In this document: positions 26,094 through 34,949 of the stretch, one piece after another
Layout: each line of letters starts with the position of its first letter
Position numbering within the stretch: the stretch's first letter is position 1
Origin: AP-15 sp963796155
Lineage (GTDB): Bacteria > Pseudomonadota > Alphaproteobacteria > ATCC43930 > CGMCC-115725
Direction: 5' to 3'
DNA length: 64,000 nucleotides
NCBI GenBank assembly: GCA_963796155.1
Contig: CAWCKT010000015.1
Location: forward strand, 121,200 to 185,199
The notes under the pieces: generated by a model
What the model was told of the DNA's origin: nothing
Database searches by the model: none
What the model saw: only the letters and a program-made list of their open reading frames with translations
Program-made: the position numbers and the translations under genes

Positions 26094-26465
26094 GTGCATC
26101 CGAGCTTCGCCGCACGGGTTTGGACGGATGGGCCGGGGCTGACGCCGCGCCGCGGGGTCGCACTTCTCGGCATTTTTGCGATGCTCCTCCAGGCGGTGCT
26201 GTTCGCCTGGCACAACCACCCTTTTCCGTTCTCCCCGCGGGGGGCGCCAGCCGCCTTGGCGGCCGCCGGCCACGAGGCTCCGGGACTGGTCGACGACGAT
26301 TGCCCGATCTGCTTCGCGCTCAGCCATCACAGCGCTGCCCCGGTCGGTTTCTTCGCAGCGCCGCCGCCCGTCGAGCCGGCGCGGCCCTCGGCAGCGATCG
26401 CGGCGATCTTCGCTCCCGTCGCGTCCTATCTGCTTTTCCATTCCCGCGCACCTCCTCGCACTTGA
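26094..26465 (+). CDS. DUF2946-like small membrane protein
   Basis: 123 residues: an N-terminal hydrophobic helix (GVALLGIFAMLLQAVLFAWHNH), a DDCPICFALSHH motif with two cysteines and a C-terminal hydrophobic stretch. This fits the DUF2946 family, found next to TonB-dependent metal receptors and copper genes. It precedes the receptor gene by 68 bases on the same strand and is probably part of the same operon. Function unknown; a role in metal sensing or handling is inferred from context. Confidence 0.65.
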   Translation: MHPSFAARVWTDGPGLTPRRGVALLGIFAMLLQAVLFAWHNHPFPFSPRGAPAALAAAGHEAPGLVDDDCPICFALSHHSAAPVGFFAAPPPVEPARPSAAIAAIFAPVASYLLFHSRAPPRT

Positions 26466-26533
26466 GGTCGGCTTCATCCACCTGACCGAGCGCCGCGGCA
26501 CCGCTGTGGCGCGCCTTGAACGCGAGGAATTCG

Positions 26534-28762
26534 ATGACGAACCCGATGCGCGCGGGGACGCGATGCGCCGCCACGATCCTCCCTTCTGTGCTGGTTGTGT
26601 CACTCGCCGCCAGCGCCGCCACAGCGCAGGAAACACCGACCCCGGCGGCAACAGAGACGCCGCCCCCGGCGGCGGGCGAAACGCCGCCCGCCGAAGGCGG
26701 CGTCTCGCTCGACATCGAGGTCATTGCCAAAAGGCTCAACGAAGCGCGCATCAACATCGAGCCACGGATCGGCGCCTCTACCTACACGCTGACACCAGAG
26801 GCCATTCAAAACTTACCCGAGGCACAAAACACGTCAATCGACAACGCCATCCTGCAAATGCCCGGTGTTGACCAGGACAATCTAGCCAACGGCGGGCTCC
26901 ACATACGAAACGAACACCTCAACGTGCAGTATCGCATCGATGGCGTCATCATTCCGGACGGAGTGAGTTTCTTCGGGCAGGATTTGAGCACCCGCTTTGT
27001 CAATTCGATGACGCTTATTACCGGCGCGTTGCCCGCCGAGTACGGGCTGCGGACCGCCGGCATTATCGATATTCAGAGCAAAAGCGGCATCTTCAACCCG
27101 GGCGGCTCGGTCGAGATGTATGGCGGGAGCTACGGCACTGCCAATCCGAGCTTCGAAGCCGGTGGCTCTGTCGACGGCTATAACTATTTCGCCACCGGCA
27201 GTTACCTGCGAAGCAACAATGGCATCAATGACGTCACGTCGGCATACAATCAAATCCACGACTTTACGCAGCAGACCCACGACTTCGCCTATATCGACAA
27301 GATTATCGACCCGAACAACCGGGTCAGTGTGATGGCCGGCGAGTTCTGGGGCTACTTTCAGATACCGAACAACCCGGGCCAGTCCACCTTTGCCGGCATC
27401 AGCGCGATCAATGGCGTGCCAATTTCTGCCTACAACTCGGCAAACCTCAATGAGCTGCAGCTGGAGTCCAGCCAGTTCGGGGCGATCTCATTTCTGCATT
27501 CGGAAAAGGATTTCGATTTCCAGGTCTCGGTGATATCAAAATATAGCTGGCTGCAATATTACCCGGACACGTCGTTGGCCGATCTCGCCTTCAACGGCAT
27601 CAGCGAGAATGCGGCGCGGACCAGCTGGGCCAACAACCTTCAGGCGGAGGGCACCTACCGGCTGACGACCGATCACACGCTGCGTGGCGGCCTTCTTTTC
27701 AGCGGCGAACATGTGACGTCGAATACGCACTCCAACGTGCTCGACCAGATCGGTACCGACAGTTCCGGAAGCCCAATCTTCGCGACGACAACGACCCCCA
27801 TCGCCTTTAGCAGCGACAAGACGAGTTTTTCGTACAGCGCCTATCTCCAGGACGAGTGGAAGGCCCTGGATACGGTTACCGTCAACTATGGCGGCCGCTT
27901 CGATCTCGTCAATGGCTACACGATGGGCAGCCAGTTCAGCCCGCGCGTCAACACCGTGTGGCAGGCGACGCCGTCGACGACCTTTCACGCCGGGTACGCC
28001 CGGTACTTCACGCCGCCGCCGCAGGAACTCGTTTCGACCGAAAATGTCGTGCTCTACGCGAACACGAGCGGGGCAGCCGCGAGCCCGGAAAATTCGCCGC
28101 TCAAGAACGAGAGCGCCCACTATTTCGACGTCGGGGCGACGCAGGACGTGATCACCGGCCTCAAGGTGGGTGTCGACCTTTACTACAAAAAGTCGAACAA
28201 CCTGCTTGACGAAAGCCAATTCGGGGCGCCGATCGTTCTCACGCCCTTCAACTACCACCTCGCCATCAATAAAGGCGTGGAGCTGACGACCAACTATAAC
28301 GTTGGGAATTTTACCTTCTATGGCAATCTGGCGATCGCAAACCAGCTGGCGAAGGGCATTGACTCGGCGCAGTTCAACTTCACTCCGGAACAACTCCTTT
28401 CTGCCGACAGCATGTTTATCAATACGGATCACAGCCAGCTAAAAACCGAATCAGCCGGGGTCGCGTATCTGTGGAACGGCACGCGATTTACCGCCGACAT
28501 GGTCGCGGGATCCGGCCTGCGCACGGTGGAGCCCAACAATACAGTGTACAACGGCGGAACCGTCCCGTCCTATCAGCAGGTGAATCTGGGGATATCGCAC
28601 CGCTTCGAATCGGCGACCCTCCCCCCCATCACCGTGCGTCTTGCCCTCATCAACCTGTTCGACAAGATCTATCTGTTGCGCAGCATGACCGGGGTCGGCG
28701 AATTTTCGAACCAATACGGACCGCGGCGCACGATCTATGCGGGCCTCAAGGTGGAGTTCTGA
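26534..28762 (+). CDS. TonB-dependent outer-membrane receptor
   Basis: 742 residues from ATG 26534, preceded by GAGGAATTCG; the frame extends to 26516 but no better start is seen. A signal peptide (SLAASAATAQ) is followed by a Pro/Thr-rich linker. The plug domain spans about 65-190 (LTPEAIQNLPEAQNTSIDN, NAILQMPGVDQDN). The rest is beta-barrel ending in an aromatic YAGLKVEF. exbB, exbD and tonB follow in order. Ligand unknown; the plug resembles receptors for metal chelates or small nutrients. Confidence 0.9.
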   Translation: MTNPMRAGTRCAATILPSVLVVSLAASAATAQETPTPAATETPPPAAGETPPAEGGVSLDIEVIAKRLNEARINIEPRIGASTYTLTPEAIQNLPEAQNTSIDNAILQMPGVDQDNLANGGLHIRNEHLNVQYRIDGVIIPDGVSFFGQDLSTRFVNSMTLITGALPAEYGLRTAGIIDIQSKSGIFNPGGSVEMYGGSYGTANPSFEAGGSVDGYNYFATGSYLRSNNGINDVTSAYNQIHDFTQQTHDFAYIDKIIDPNNRVSVMAGEFWGYFQIPNNPGQSTFAGISAINGVPISAYNSANLNELQLESSQFGAISFLHSEKDFDFQVSVISKYSWLQYYPDTSLADLAFNGISENAARTSWANNLQAEGTYRLTTDHTLRGGLLFSGEHVTSNTHSNVLDQIGTDSSGSPIFATTTTPIAFSSDKTSFSYSAYLQDEWKALDTVTVNYGGRFDLVNGYTMGSQFSPRVNTVWQATPSTTFHAGYARYFTPPPQELVSTENVVLYANTSGAAASPENSPLKNESAHYFDVGATQDVITGLKVGVDLYYKKSNNLLDESQFGAPIVLTPFNYHLAINKGVELTTNYNVGNFTFYGNLAIANQLAKGIDSAQFNFTPEQLLSADSMFINTDHSQLKTESAGVAYLWNGTRFTADMVAGSGLRTVEPNNTVYNGGTVPSYQQVNLGISHRFESATLPPITVRLALINLFDKIYLLRSMTGVGEFSNQYGPRRTIYAGLKVEF

Positions 28763-28914
28763 GTTGCCGCCAGCCCTTCGCATCCGGCGGACAGCGGCGG
28801 TCCGCGGCCAATCGCCTCAGGGCTGAGCGGCGCTCCTGTTGCCGTCCGCACGCCACATTCTCGCGTTCCAAGGCCTGTTACCATATTGTTGCGAATGAAT
28901 TGCAGAGGCTCACC

Positions 28915-29598
28915 GTGAACGACCCCGCCACGTCCCTCTCGATCGTCAAGCTCTTTCTCAATGCCGACCCTGTCGTCAAAGGCGTATTGCTGCTGCTGCT
29001 CTTCGCGTCGGTGTGGAGCTGGGCAGTCATCATCGACAAGCTTTGGCGACTCGGTGCCGCGAGCCGATCAGCCCGCGATCATGAGGCGCGGGCCGCCACC
29101 GCACGCTCGGCTCGAGAGCTGGTGGCGACGGAGGCCTCAGAGCATAACGGTGATCCAGCCGGGCTGATGCTTTCAGTCGGGTGGGCGGAGAGCGTCGCCG
29201 GGCAGTCGGCCGAAGCGGAAACCGCCGGCGAGCGGCGCGACCGCATCGAGCGCGCCATGCGGCTCGCCCTCAATGCCGAGCTGCGGCGCCTCGAGGTGCG
29301 TCTTCCGTTTCTCGCCACACTCGGCTCGGCGGCACCGTTCATCGGCCTCTTCGGCACGGTCTGGGGGATCATGCGCAGCTTCGAGGGGATCGCCGCGGCT
29401 CACAACACCAGCCTCGCGGTCGTGGCGCCAGGGATCGCCGAGGCCTTGTTCGCGACGGCGATGGGCCTCGCTGCGGCGATCCCGGCAGTCGTCGCCTACA
29501 ACAAGATCACCGTCGATCTCGGCCGTTTCGCCGGGCGCATGCAAGGTCTGATCGGGCGCGCCGCCGGGCTGCTGTCGCGGCCTCCGCTGGAGGCTTGA
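28915..29598 (+). CDS. exbB: ExbB/TolQ-type proton channel subunit
   Basis: 227 residues from GTG 28915 (AGAGG upstream). Three membrane segments: GVLLLLLFASVWSWAVIID near 31-50, then LPFLATLGSAAPFIGLFGTVWGIM and AMGLAAAIPAVVAYN. The conserved PFIGLFGTVWGI and AIPAVVAYN signatures are those of ExbB/TolQ, part of the proton-driven complex energising TonB or TolA. The following gene is exbD, four bases downstream. Confidence 0.9.
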   Translation: MNDPATSLSIVKLFLNADPVVKGVLLLLLFASVWSWAVIIDKLWRLGAASRSARDHEARAATARSARELVATEASEHNGDPAGLMLSVGWAESVAGQSAEAETAGERRDRIERAMRLALNAELRRLEVRLPFLATLGSAAPFIGLFGTVWGIMRSFEGIAAAHNTSLAVVAPGIAEALFATAMGLAAAIPAVVAYNKITVDLGRFAGRMQGLIGRAAGLLSRPPLEA

Positions 29599-29601
29599 GA
29601 G

Positions 29602-30036
29602 ATGGCGCTTTCGCTGCCCGCCTCGGGTGAAGTCGGCGAGGACCGTTATCAGCCGCTCGCCGAGATCAACGTGACCCCGATGGTCGACGTCATGCTCGTC
29701 CTGCTGGTCATCTTCATGGTGACGGCGCCGCTGCTCACCGTCGGGGTGCCGCTCGATCTGCCGAAGACGGTGGCCGCGGTGGTCAACGATCCAAAACCCC
29801 CCGTGATCCTCAGCCTGAACCGGACCGGCGAGTTGTTCATCGGCGACGAGCGCATCGAGCCCGGCGATCTCGAGGGCCGGCTCTCCAGCCTTGCCGCGGA
29901 GGATGCGACCCGGATCGTCTATGTGCGCGGCGACCAGACGATCAGCTACGCCCAGCTGATGGATGTGCTGAGCCTCGTCAACCGCGCCGGGTTCTCCAAA
30001 GTCTCGCTGGTCGCCGAGGCGGTCGCTACGAAGTGA
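29602..30036 (+). CDS. exbD: ExbD/TolR-type proton channel subunit
   Basis: 144 residues: an N-terminal single membrane helix with the protonatable Asp in PLAEINVTPMVDVMLVLLVIF, followed by a periplasmic domain with RIVYVRGDQTISYAQLMDVL. This is the canonical ExbD layout. Its stop overlaps the tonB GTG (GTGA), so it is translated together with tonB. It lies directly after exbB. Confidence 0.92.
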   Translation: MALSLPASGEVGEDRYQPLAEINVTPMVDVMLVLLVIFMVTAPLLTVGVPLDLPKTVAAVVNDPKPPVILSLNRTGELFIGDERIEPGDLEGRLSSLAAEDATRIVYVRGDQTISYAQLMDVLSLVNRAGFSKVSLVAEAVATK

Positions 30037-30816
30037 GCGAGATTAGAGTTCCGCTGGTTTTCTCGGCCGCGGGGCATGCGGTTTGCCTGGCGCTGCTGAT
30101 CCTGCTGCTCCCGAACACCGCACCGCCGGTGCCCGAGCCGCTGGCCACGGGCGGGATCGAGGTGATCTTCGCGCCGCTGCCCAAGCCAGAGGAACCGCCG
30201 ATCCAGGCTGAGACACCGCCGCCGCCAGCCCCTGAAACGCCGCCCCCCGAGCCGGAGCCCCCACCGCCGCCGCCAGAGCGAGCCGGTCGCCACGACCGAG
30301 CCGCCGCCGCCGGCACCCCAAGCTCCGGTCCCGGTGCTCGAGCCGCCGCCGCATCCCGTGCCGCACAAGCCGGTCGTCAGGCACCCGCCAAGGCCGGTCG
30401 TGCGGCCCCTGGAGCAGCCGCAGCCAAGTCCTGCTCCAACGCAGGCTCAACCGGCGCCAGCGGCGGTCGCCGCGCCGCAGACCGCTTACGCACCGACCCC
30501 GGTTCCGGCGCCGGTCCCATCGGCCGAGGTCAGTCCGGGCTATCGCGCCCTGCTGAGCGCGTGGCTCGAGAGTCACAAACGCTACCCCAATTCCGCCCGT
30601 CAACGGGGTGAGGAGGGGCGTGCGGTGCTGCGTTTCGCGGTCGACCGCAGCGGCCGCGTCATCGACTTTGCCGTCGCTCGGAGCTCGGGCTATCCGGACC
30701 TCGACACGTCGATCGAGGAGATGATGCGCGGCGCGGTGTTGCCGCCCTTTCCGGCCGGCATGACCCAGCCTCGCATCGAGGTCTCGGTGACGATCCGGTT
30801 CAGTCTTGCGCGGTGA
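30033..30816 (+). pseudogene. tonB: TonB energy transducer, frameshifted in the proline-rich linker
   Basis: Starting at GTG 30033 the first ~81 residues give a membrane anchor (FSAAGHAVCLALLILLLP) and a proline-rich linker (PPEPEPPPPPPE). Near 30270-30290 the frame must jump by one base to continue as EPVATTEPPPPAPQAPVPV and onward to the C-terminal TonB domain (YRALLSAWLESHKRYP, RSSGYPDLDTSIEEMM, RIEVSVTIRF) ending at 30816. Read straight, it would give a truncated 192-residue protein. Indel in CCG repeats: sequencing error, slippage or real inactivation. Confidence 0.8.
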
Positions 30817-30826
30817 GATTCCGGCG

Positions 30827-31195
30827 CTACAGGTTGACGCTGATCGTCTTTCCCGGCACGAGGAAGGCTCTGTCCCACATCGACCATCGTCCCGGAACCG
30901 GCCGGCCGGGGTTGCGATCACTGCGCCAGCAGACATCGGCGCCGGGCGGCACATCGATGAACTTGGTCGCGTTATTGGGCATCGTAAACTCGAGGGTCGA
31001 GACATAGCCGGCATCGCGCGCGTCGCAGTCGGGGTTCGCGGTGATCACGGCCTCGACGTTGATCAGCGGGAAATCCGGATTGCTCAGCAGCAGCCACCCG
31101 GGCTGCGGCACCTGCGGCGCGCACGAGCCGGCACAGAGCAGCACGATGGGCAGAATTCTCGGTCGCACGGCTTTTGCTCTCTCAGTCGACGGCAT
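30827..31195 (-). CDS. Putative small lipoprotein of unknown function
   Basis: 122 residues. The N-terminus (RPRILPIVLLCAGSC) has a hydrophobic stretch and a possible lipidated cysteine at 25. Four or more cysteines occur in the mature part (NPDCDARDAG, ADVCWRSD), suggesting disulfides. No family was recognised. It is convergent with the tonB gene, eleven bases away. Confidence 0.5.
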   Translation of the reverse strand: MPSTERAKAVRPRILPIVLLCAGSCAPQVPQPGWLLLSNPDFPLINVEAVITANPDCDARDAGYVSTLEFTMPNNATKFIDVPPGADVCWRSDRNPGRPVPGRWSMWDRAFLVPGKTISVNL

Positions 31196-31283
31196 TGGAC
31201 CAACAATTCCCGCGCGGGTTTCGCACCAGGTTGGTCGCCGGTTACGCTATATAGCGGCTGCCGCAGGCGGTTGAAATACCGGC

Positions 31284-32429
31284 TTAATCGAACAGCGACA
31301 GGTCGATCGCGTCACCCATTTTGTTGTAGCCGAGATCGCTCGGATGGAGGTGGTCGCCACAATCGTAGATCGGCAGCATGCGGATCGGGTGTTCCGGGTC
31401 GCCCAAGGCCCGGTCGAAGTCGACCACGGCGTCAAAGGCGCCGCCTTCGCGGATCCACTGGTTGACCGCTCCGCGGGTCCGCTCGCGCTCCGGCGTCCAG
31501 GCGCCCGGGAGGAACGTCTCGTTTTCGAACCCGGTCAAGGTGGCGCCGAAGATCTTGATGCCGCGCGTATGGGCACGCACCGCGAGCTGCTTTAGGCCGG
31601 CGATCATCTGGTCGGCGTTGACCTCCTCCTCGGGCTTGGCCCACCGGTTGCGGAGGTCGTTGGTGCCGAGCATGACGATCACGTGCGTGACACCGGGCTG
31701 AGCCAGCACGTCGCGGTCGAAGCGGCGCAAGCCGCTGTCGCCGCGGATGTCGTGCAGAATCCGGTTGCCGCCGAGCCCCTGGTTCATCACCCCCATCGGG
31801 CGCCCGCGCGGCCGCGCCTGAAGCCGCCGGGACAGCTGATCGGGCCACCGGCAATGCGCATCGAGGGTCGAGATGTTGGCATCCGTCAGCGAGTCGCCGA
31901 GTGCCACGACCCCGCCCGTCTCTGCCGAGGCGACGACATCGATGCCGCTGACAAAGTACCACTCGCCGGTGATCTGGCCGACCGGCATGACGACCGAGGC
32001 GGCGAAGTCACCGGGGGGCGAGATGTAGTTCGTCTGCCGCGCGTAGCGGCCGGTGATCCCGAAGCTCGGCGGGAGGTCCTCGGGGAGATAGATGCTGACG
32101 GCAACGTCCGCCAGTGGCGGGAGATCGAATGCGACCGGGTCGCTGACCAGGAGCGCGCCCGCCGCGATCGTGGCGGATTGGGCGCCGCCGAAGGTGAGCT
32201 TCCGGTCCGAGCCCGACACGATGCCAGGGCCCGTGCCGCGCAACGCGACATGCGCTGCCCCGATCGTCAGCGGGCGGCTGCCATAGGCATTCGACAGCCG
32301 CACCCGCAAGGTGGTCCCGCCGAGGCTCGTGCGTGCGGTCATCCGCAAGGTCTGATTGGCGAAGGCAGCGCCCTCGGCGGGTGCCGGAGCGGTGGTCCAG
32401 GTCCCGACCCAATGCTGATTGTCTGGCAT
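31284..32429 (-). CDS. SGNH/GDSL-family secreted-type esterase
   Basis: 381 residues from ATG 32429 (MPDNQHWVGTWTTAPAP) after GGGAGAG. Catalytic blocks: GDSLTD (nucleophile Ser), GLGGNR, GTNDLRN and DHLHPSDLG (Asp/His). The N-terminal half is a beta-rich domain (RVRLSNAYGSRPLTIGAAHV) as in rhamnogalacturonan-acetylesterase-like or GDSL lipases of the SEST type. No classical signal peptide is visible. The substrate is probably an acylated polysaccharide or lipid, but this is an inference. Confidence 0.86.
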   Translation of the reverse strand: MPDNQHWVGTWTTAPAPAEGAAFANQTLRMTARTSLGGTTLRVRLSNAYGSRPLTIGAAHVALRGTGPGIVSGSDRKLTFGGAQSATIAAGALLVSDPVAFDLPPLADVAVSIYLPEDLPPSFGITGRYARQTNYISPPGDFAASVVMPVGQITGEWYFVSGIDVVASAETGGVVALGDSLTDANISTLDAHCRWPDQLSRRLQARPRGRPMGVMNQGLGGNRILHDIRGDSGLRRFDRDVLAQPGVTHVIVMLGTNDLRNRWAKPEEEVNADQMIAGLKQLAVRAHTRGIKIFGATLTGFENETFLPGAWTPERERTRGAVNQWIREGGAFDAVVDFDRALGDPEHPIRMLPIYDCGDHLHPSDLGYNKMGDAIDLSLFD

Positions 32430-32606
32430 TTCAGCTCTCCCTTCCGATATCGAACCGTTCGATCGCCATCGGCAAATCTTAGGCCCGAAGCTGGACCTCC
32501 GCCAACGCAAAGCGCGGGGCTTCGGGGCGCGAACCTTTCCGCAATCGCCAATTGAATCGATTATTTCGCACCCCGCCATCAGCAGCGAATCTGCAGCAAA
32601 ACTCTC

Positions 32607-33139
32607 CTATGGATTGTAGTATTGGCCCGGCCCGGCGCCGTTCATCCCGGTTGCGGCGCCCGAATGATCGGAGCCTTCGGCCTCGACCAGCTGCAAACGG
32701 CGCTCGAAGTCGCTGGTCTCGATCGCCCGGACAAAGGTGTCGACCACCGCCGCGATCGTCGCCGCCTCGGCCGGGGTGATCACGCCCCCGGCAAGTGCGG
32801 AGGTGACCGCCTTCATCGCGGCGGCGATGCCTGCCCCAGGCTAGAACTGGGGTCGGCAGCGCTCTCGATCGGCGGCAAGACGAACTTCACGATGCGATCG
32901 CGGCATGGCGGCAGGATGCGTTCGAGGCAGAGCCGCAGCGCGGTCGGGTCGCCGACGAGCGCCAGCTCGACCGCCCTGCGGGTCAACGCCTCGGCCTCGC
33001 CCGCGAGAAATGCCGCGGCGGCGATCGTCGTCTTGTTGCGGCAGCCGACCCGGCGGCCGCCGGGATTGCCCGACTGGCCCTTCTCGAAGGGCCGCCCGCG
33101 CACCCGCCCCGGCGGTTTTGGTGTAAGCCCATCCGTCAT
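32607..33139 (-). pseudogene. DUF5681 domain protein (phage terminase-associated), frameshifted
   Basis: From ATG 33139 (GAGGAG six bases upstream) the first ~100 residues hold the DUF5681 signature KGQSGNPGGRRVG. The frame ends at 32813, but the continuation (IAAAMKAVTSALAGGVITPAEAA, to 32607) is open in another frame on the same strand. The join needs one extra base, at a run of four G near 32830. DUF5681 is usually found in phage or mobile islands. The intact protein would be about 175 residues. Its presence marks the left edge of the island. Confidence 0.7.
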
Positions 33140-33656
33140 CGACATCTCCTCGCTCTCGGCGGCTCCCGCACCCGCGATCGCGCAAAGAATGCCATGTGAA
33201 TATGGCAACTCAGTGATCTCAATAATCGCAACGAAGCATATCCCGCCGACCCCTTCTCCGCGAAAGGGCCGACGCCGCCTGTCGTCAGCCGGTCCGGTCG
33301 TCACGGCGAGCGCGGCCGCGATTGGTGGGACCGGGTTTGCGAATTGGCTACCGGCCGGCGCGGCCGACCGCCCCCTCCTGCGTTGCGCCGCGTGCCCGCC
33401 TCGCAGCATGACCTAGATTTTGTGTCGTCACGCGCCAAGAAACGGCACAGCCGGTCAAGTACCCTAGCCTCGGCGAAGGGCCACCGCAAGTCCACAAACC
33501 CACGCCCGCCGTGTTTCCGCTTCACCGACCGCGGCGAACATTTCGCAGCGACTTTGCTGGGCTTTCCAGAATAGGCAATTATCCGACTTTGGTTCGAATT
33601 GCAGAACGGCGGTCGAACACAATATGTAGAAGTGCTGCCCTTGGAGGAGACTGCCT
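33140..33656. other. Gap at the island's left part
   Basis: About 520 bases between the divergently read DUF5681 fragment and the coiled-coil membrane gene. GC content drops from the left to the right. I see no coding sequence, tRNA or clear repeat; a promoter for the right-hand genes probably lies in the AT-rich 33570-33640 part. Confidence 0.35.
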
Positions 33657-34247
33657 TTGATCATCGGATGGCCCGCAGACCTCACGTGGTACAAATTGCT
33701 TACCGATTGGGGCAGCATAATCGGCGGCGTCTTTGCGCTTTTAGCAGGTGCAGCGTTGTATGTAATCGGCCGCATGCAGGTCAGGGCGACTAGGGATGCC
33801 GCAGTCCAACAGGTAGCGGCGGTCAATCGGCAAAATGAGTACCTCAAAAGGAGCGAAGACCGACGCCGCGCCAGCATGGTGGTGACTGCCGCGCGCATAC
33901 TGGAGGGCATTCTCAAAATAGTCGATGATGCTGTCTCCGCACGACGATTTGGTGGTAATTTGGATGCAGATATAGGTGTTAGCGCGACTAACCAAATTCG
34001 GCAAAGTATTGGCCTTCCCCCGCGCTACGAATTGATAGATCAACCGCGATATCTAGGTCGAGACGTAATCGAGAACTACTTTTTGCTATACGTGAAAATA
34101 GAGGCATTTCGAAAACCGGGTGCCAGCGCTACAGCAGCATCATTACAAAAAGAGCTTGAGGCGCTACAGGCGGCAGTCGGCCATCTTCGTGAGGAGATTG
34201 CAGAAGAGAGCAGGGAATCCCTTGCCGTCCTTGCAAGGCAGGACTGA
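33657..34247 (+). CDS. Membrane-anchored coiled-coil protein of unknown function
   Basis: 196 residues from TTG 33657 with GGAGGAG upstream. Residues ~17-40 form one membrane helix (WGSIIGGVFALLAGAALYVIG), followed by charged helices with heptad character (RDAAVQQVAAVNRQNEYLKRSEDRRR and a C-terminal LQKELEALQAAVGHLREEIAEE). No recognised domain. It is lower in GC than core genes and precedes the recombinase by about 110 bases. It may be a cargo gene of the island; a role in the adjacent DUF262-HEPN system is possible but unproven. Confidence 0.6.
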   Translation: MIIGWPADLTWYKLLTDWGSIIGGVFALLAGAALYVIGRMQVRATRDAAVQQVAAVNRQNEYLKRSEDRRRASMVVTAARILEGILKIVDDAVSARRFGGNLDADIGVSATNQIRQSIGLPPRYELIDQPRYLGRDVIENYFLLYVKIEAFRKPGASATAASLQKELEALQAAVGHLREEIAEESRESLAVLARQD

Positions 34248-34290
34248 CGACGGGTGTGGCCACTGCTCACTGGTTGCAGAAATCAAGACA

Positions 34291-34340
34291 TTTTCACGGA
34301 GATTTATCCGTTGAAAACAAACGCCTTTTTCCGTGCAAAA
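34291..34340 (+). promoter_or_regulatory. Repeated motif before the recombinase, candidate res sites
   Basis: Three copies of TCCGT(T/-)G(C/-)AAAA occur within 50 bases: 34300-34291 (inverted, TTTTCACGGA), 34307-34317 (TCCGTTGAAAA) and 34330-34340 (TCCGTGCAAAA). The first two make an inverted repeat with a 6-base spacer. They lie 20-70 bases before the serine recombinase ATG, where resolvase binding and recombination sites are usually found. Confidence 0.4.
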
Positions 34341-34360
34341 TTTAGGCGCAAAATACCCCC

Positions 34361-34933
34361 ATGATTTTCGGCTACGCACGGGTATCGACCGACGGCCAGA
34401 GCGTCAACGCTCAGGTTGCGGCGTTGAGGAAACACGGGGCGGGCAAGGTGTTCCGCGAAGTGGCGAGCGGAGCCAAGACCGAGCGCCCGCAGCTCCGCCG
34501 TATCCTCGACCACCTCGACGCCGGCGACGTGCTGTTAGTGACCAGGCTTGACCGGCTGGCGCGCTCGACCCGCGACCTGTTGAACACGCTCGCAGCGATC
34601 ACCGAAAGGAAGGCCGGCTTCCGCTCGCTTGGCGATACCTGGGCCGACACCACGACGCCGCACGGCCGCTTGATGCTCACCGTGTTAGGCGGCCTCGCGG
34701 AATTCGAGCGCGAGCTGATCCGCGCGCGCACCGGCGAAGGACGCGAGCGGGCAAAACGGCGCGGCGTCCGCTTCGGCCGCAAGCCGAAACTCACTCCCCA
34801 ACAGCGCAGCGATCTTCTGCGCCGCCTAGCCGAAGGCGACGAAACCCGCGCCGACCTGGCCCGGCGCTACAACGTGCACCCGAGCACGATTTCTCGCCTC
34901 TCATCGTTGGATACGAAGCGAGTCCCTATCTGA
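34361..34933 (+). CDS. Small serine recombinase / resolvase
   Basis: 190 residues. The catalytic serine is S9 in YARVSTDGQS; ASGAKTERPQL, DVLLVTRLDRLARS (Arg residues of the active site) and GGLAEFERELIRART follow the resolvase/invertase family. A C-terminal helix-turn-helix (DLARRYNVHPSTISRL) binds DNA. Length (~190) is that of Tn3 resolvase or Hin-type invertases, not large integrases. GC is high, unlike the flanking island genes, so it may have arrived separately. Three repeated motifs just upstream are candidate target sites. Confidence 0.9.
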   Translation: MIFGYARVSTDGQSVNAQVAALRKHGAGKVFREVASGAKTERPQLRRILDHLDAGDVLLVTRLDRLARSTRDLLNTLAAITERKAGFRSLGDTWADTTTPHGRLMLTVLGGLAEFERELIRARTGEGRERAKRRGVRFGRKPKLTPQQRSDLLRRLAEGDETRADLARRYNVHPSTISRLSSLDTKRVPI

Positions 34934-34949
34934 AGCGAAAGACCCACTT

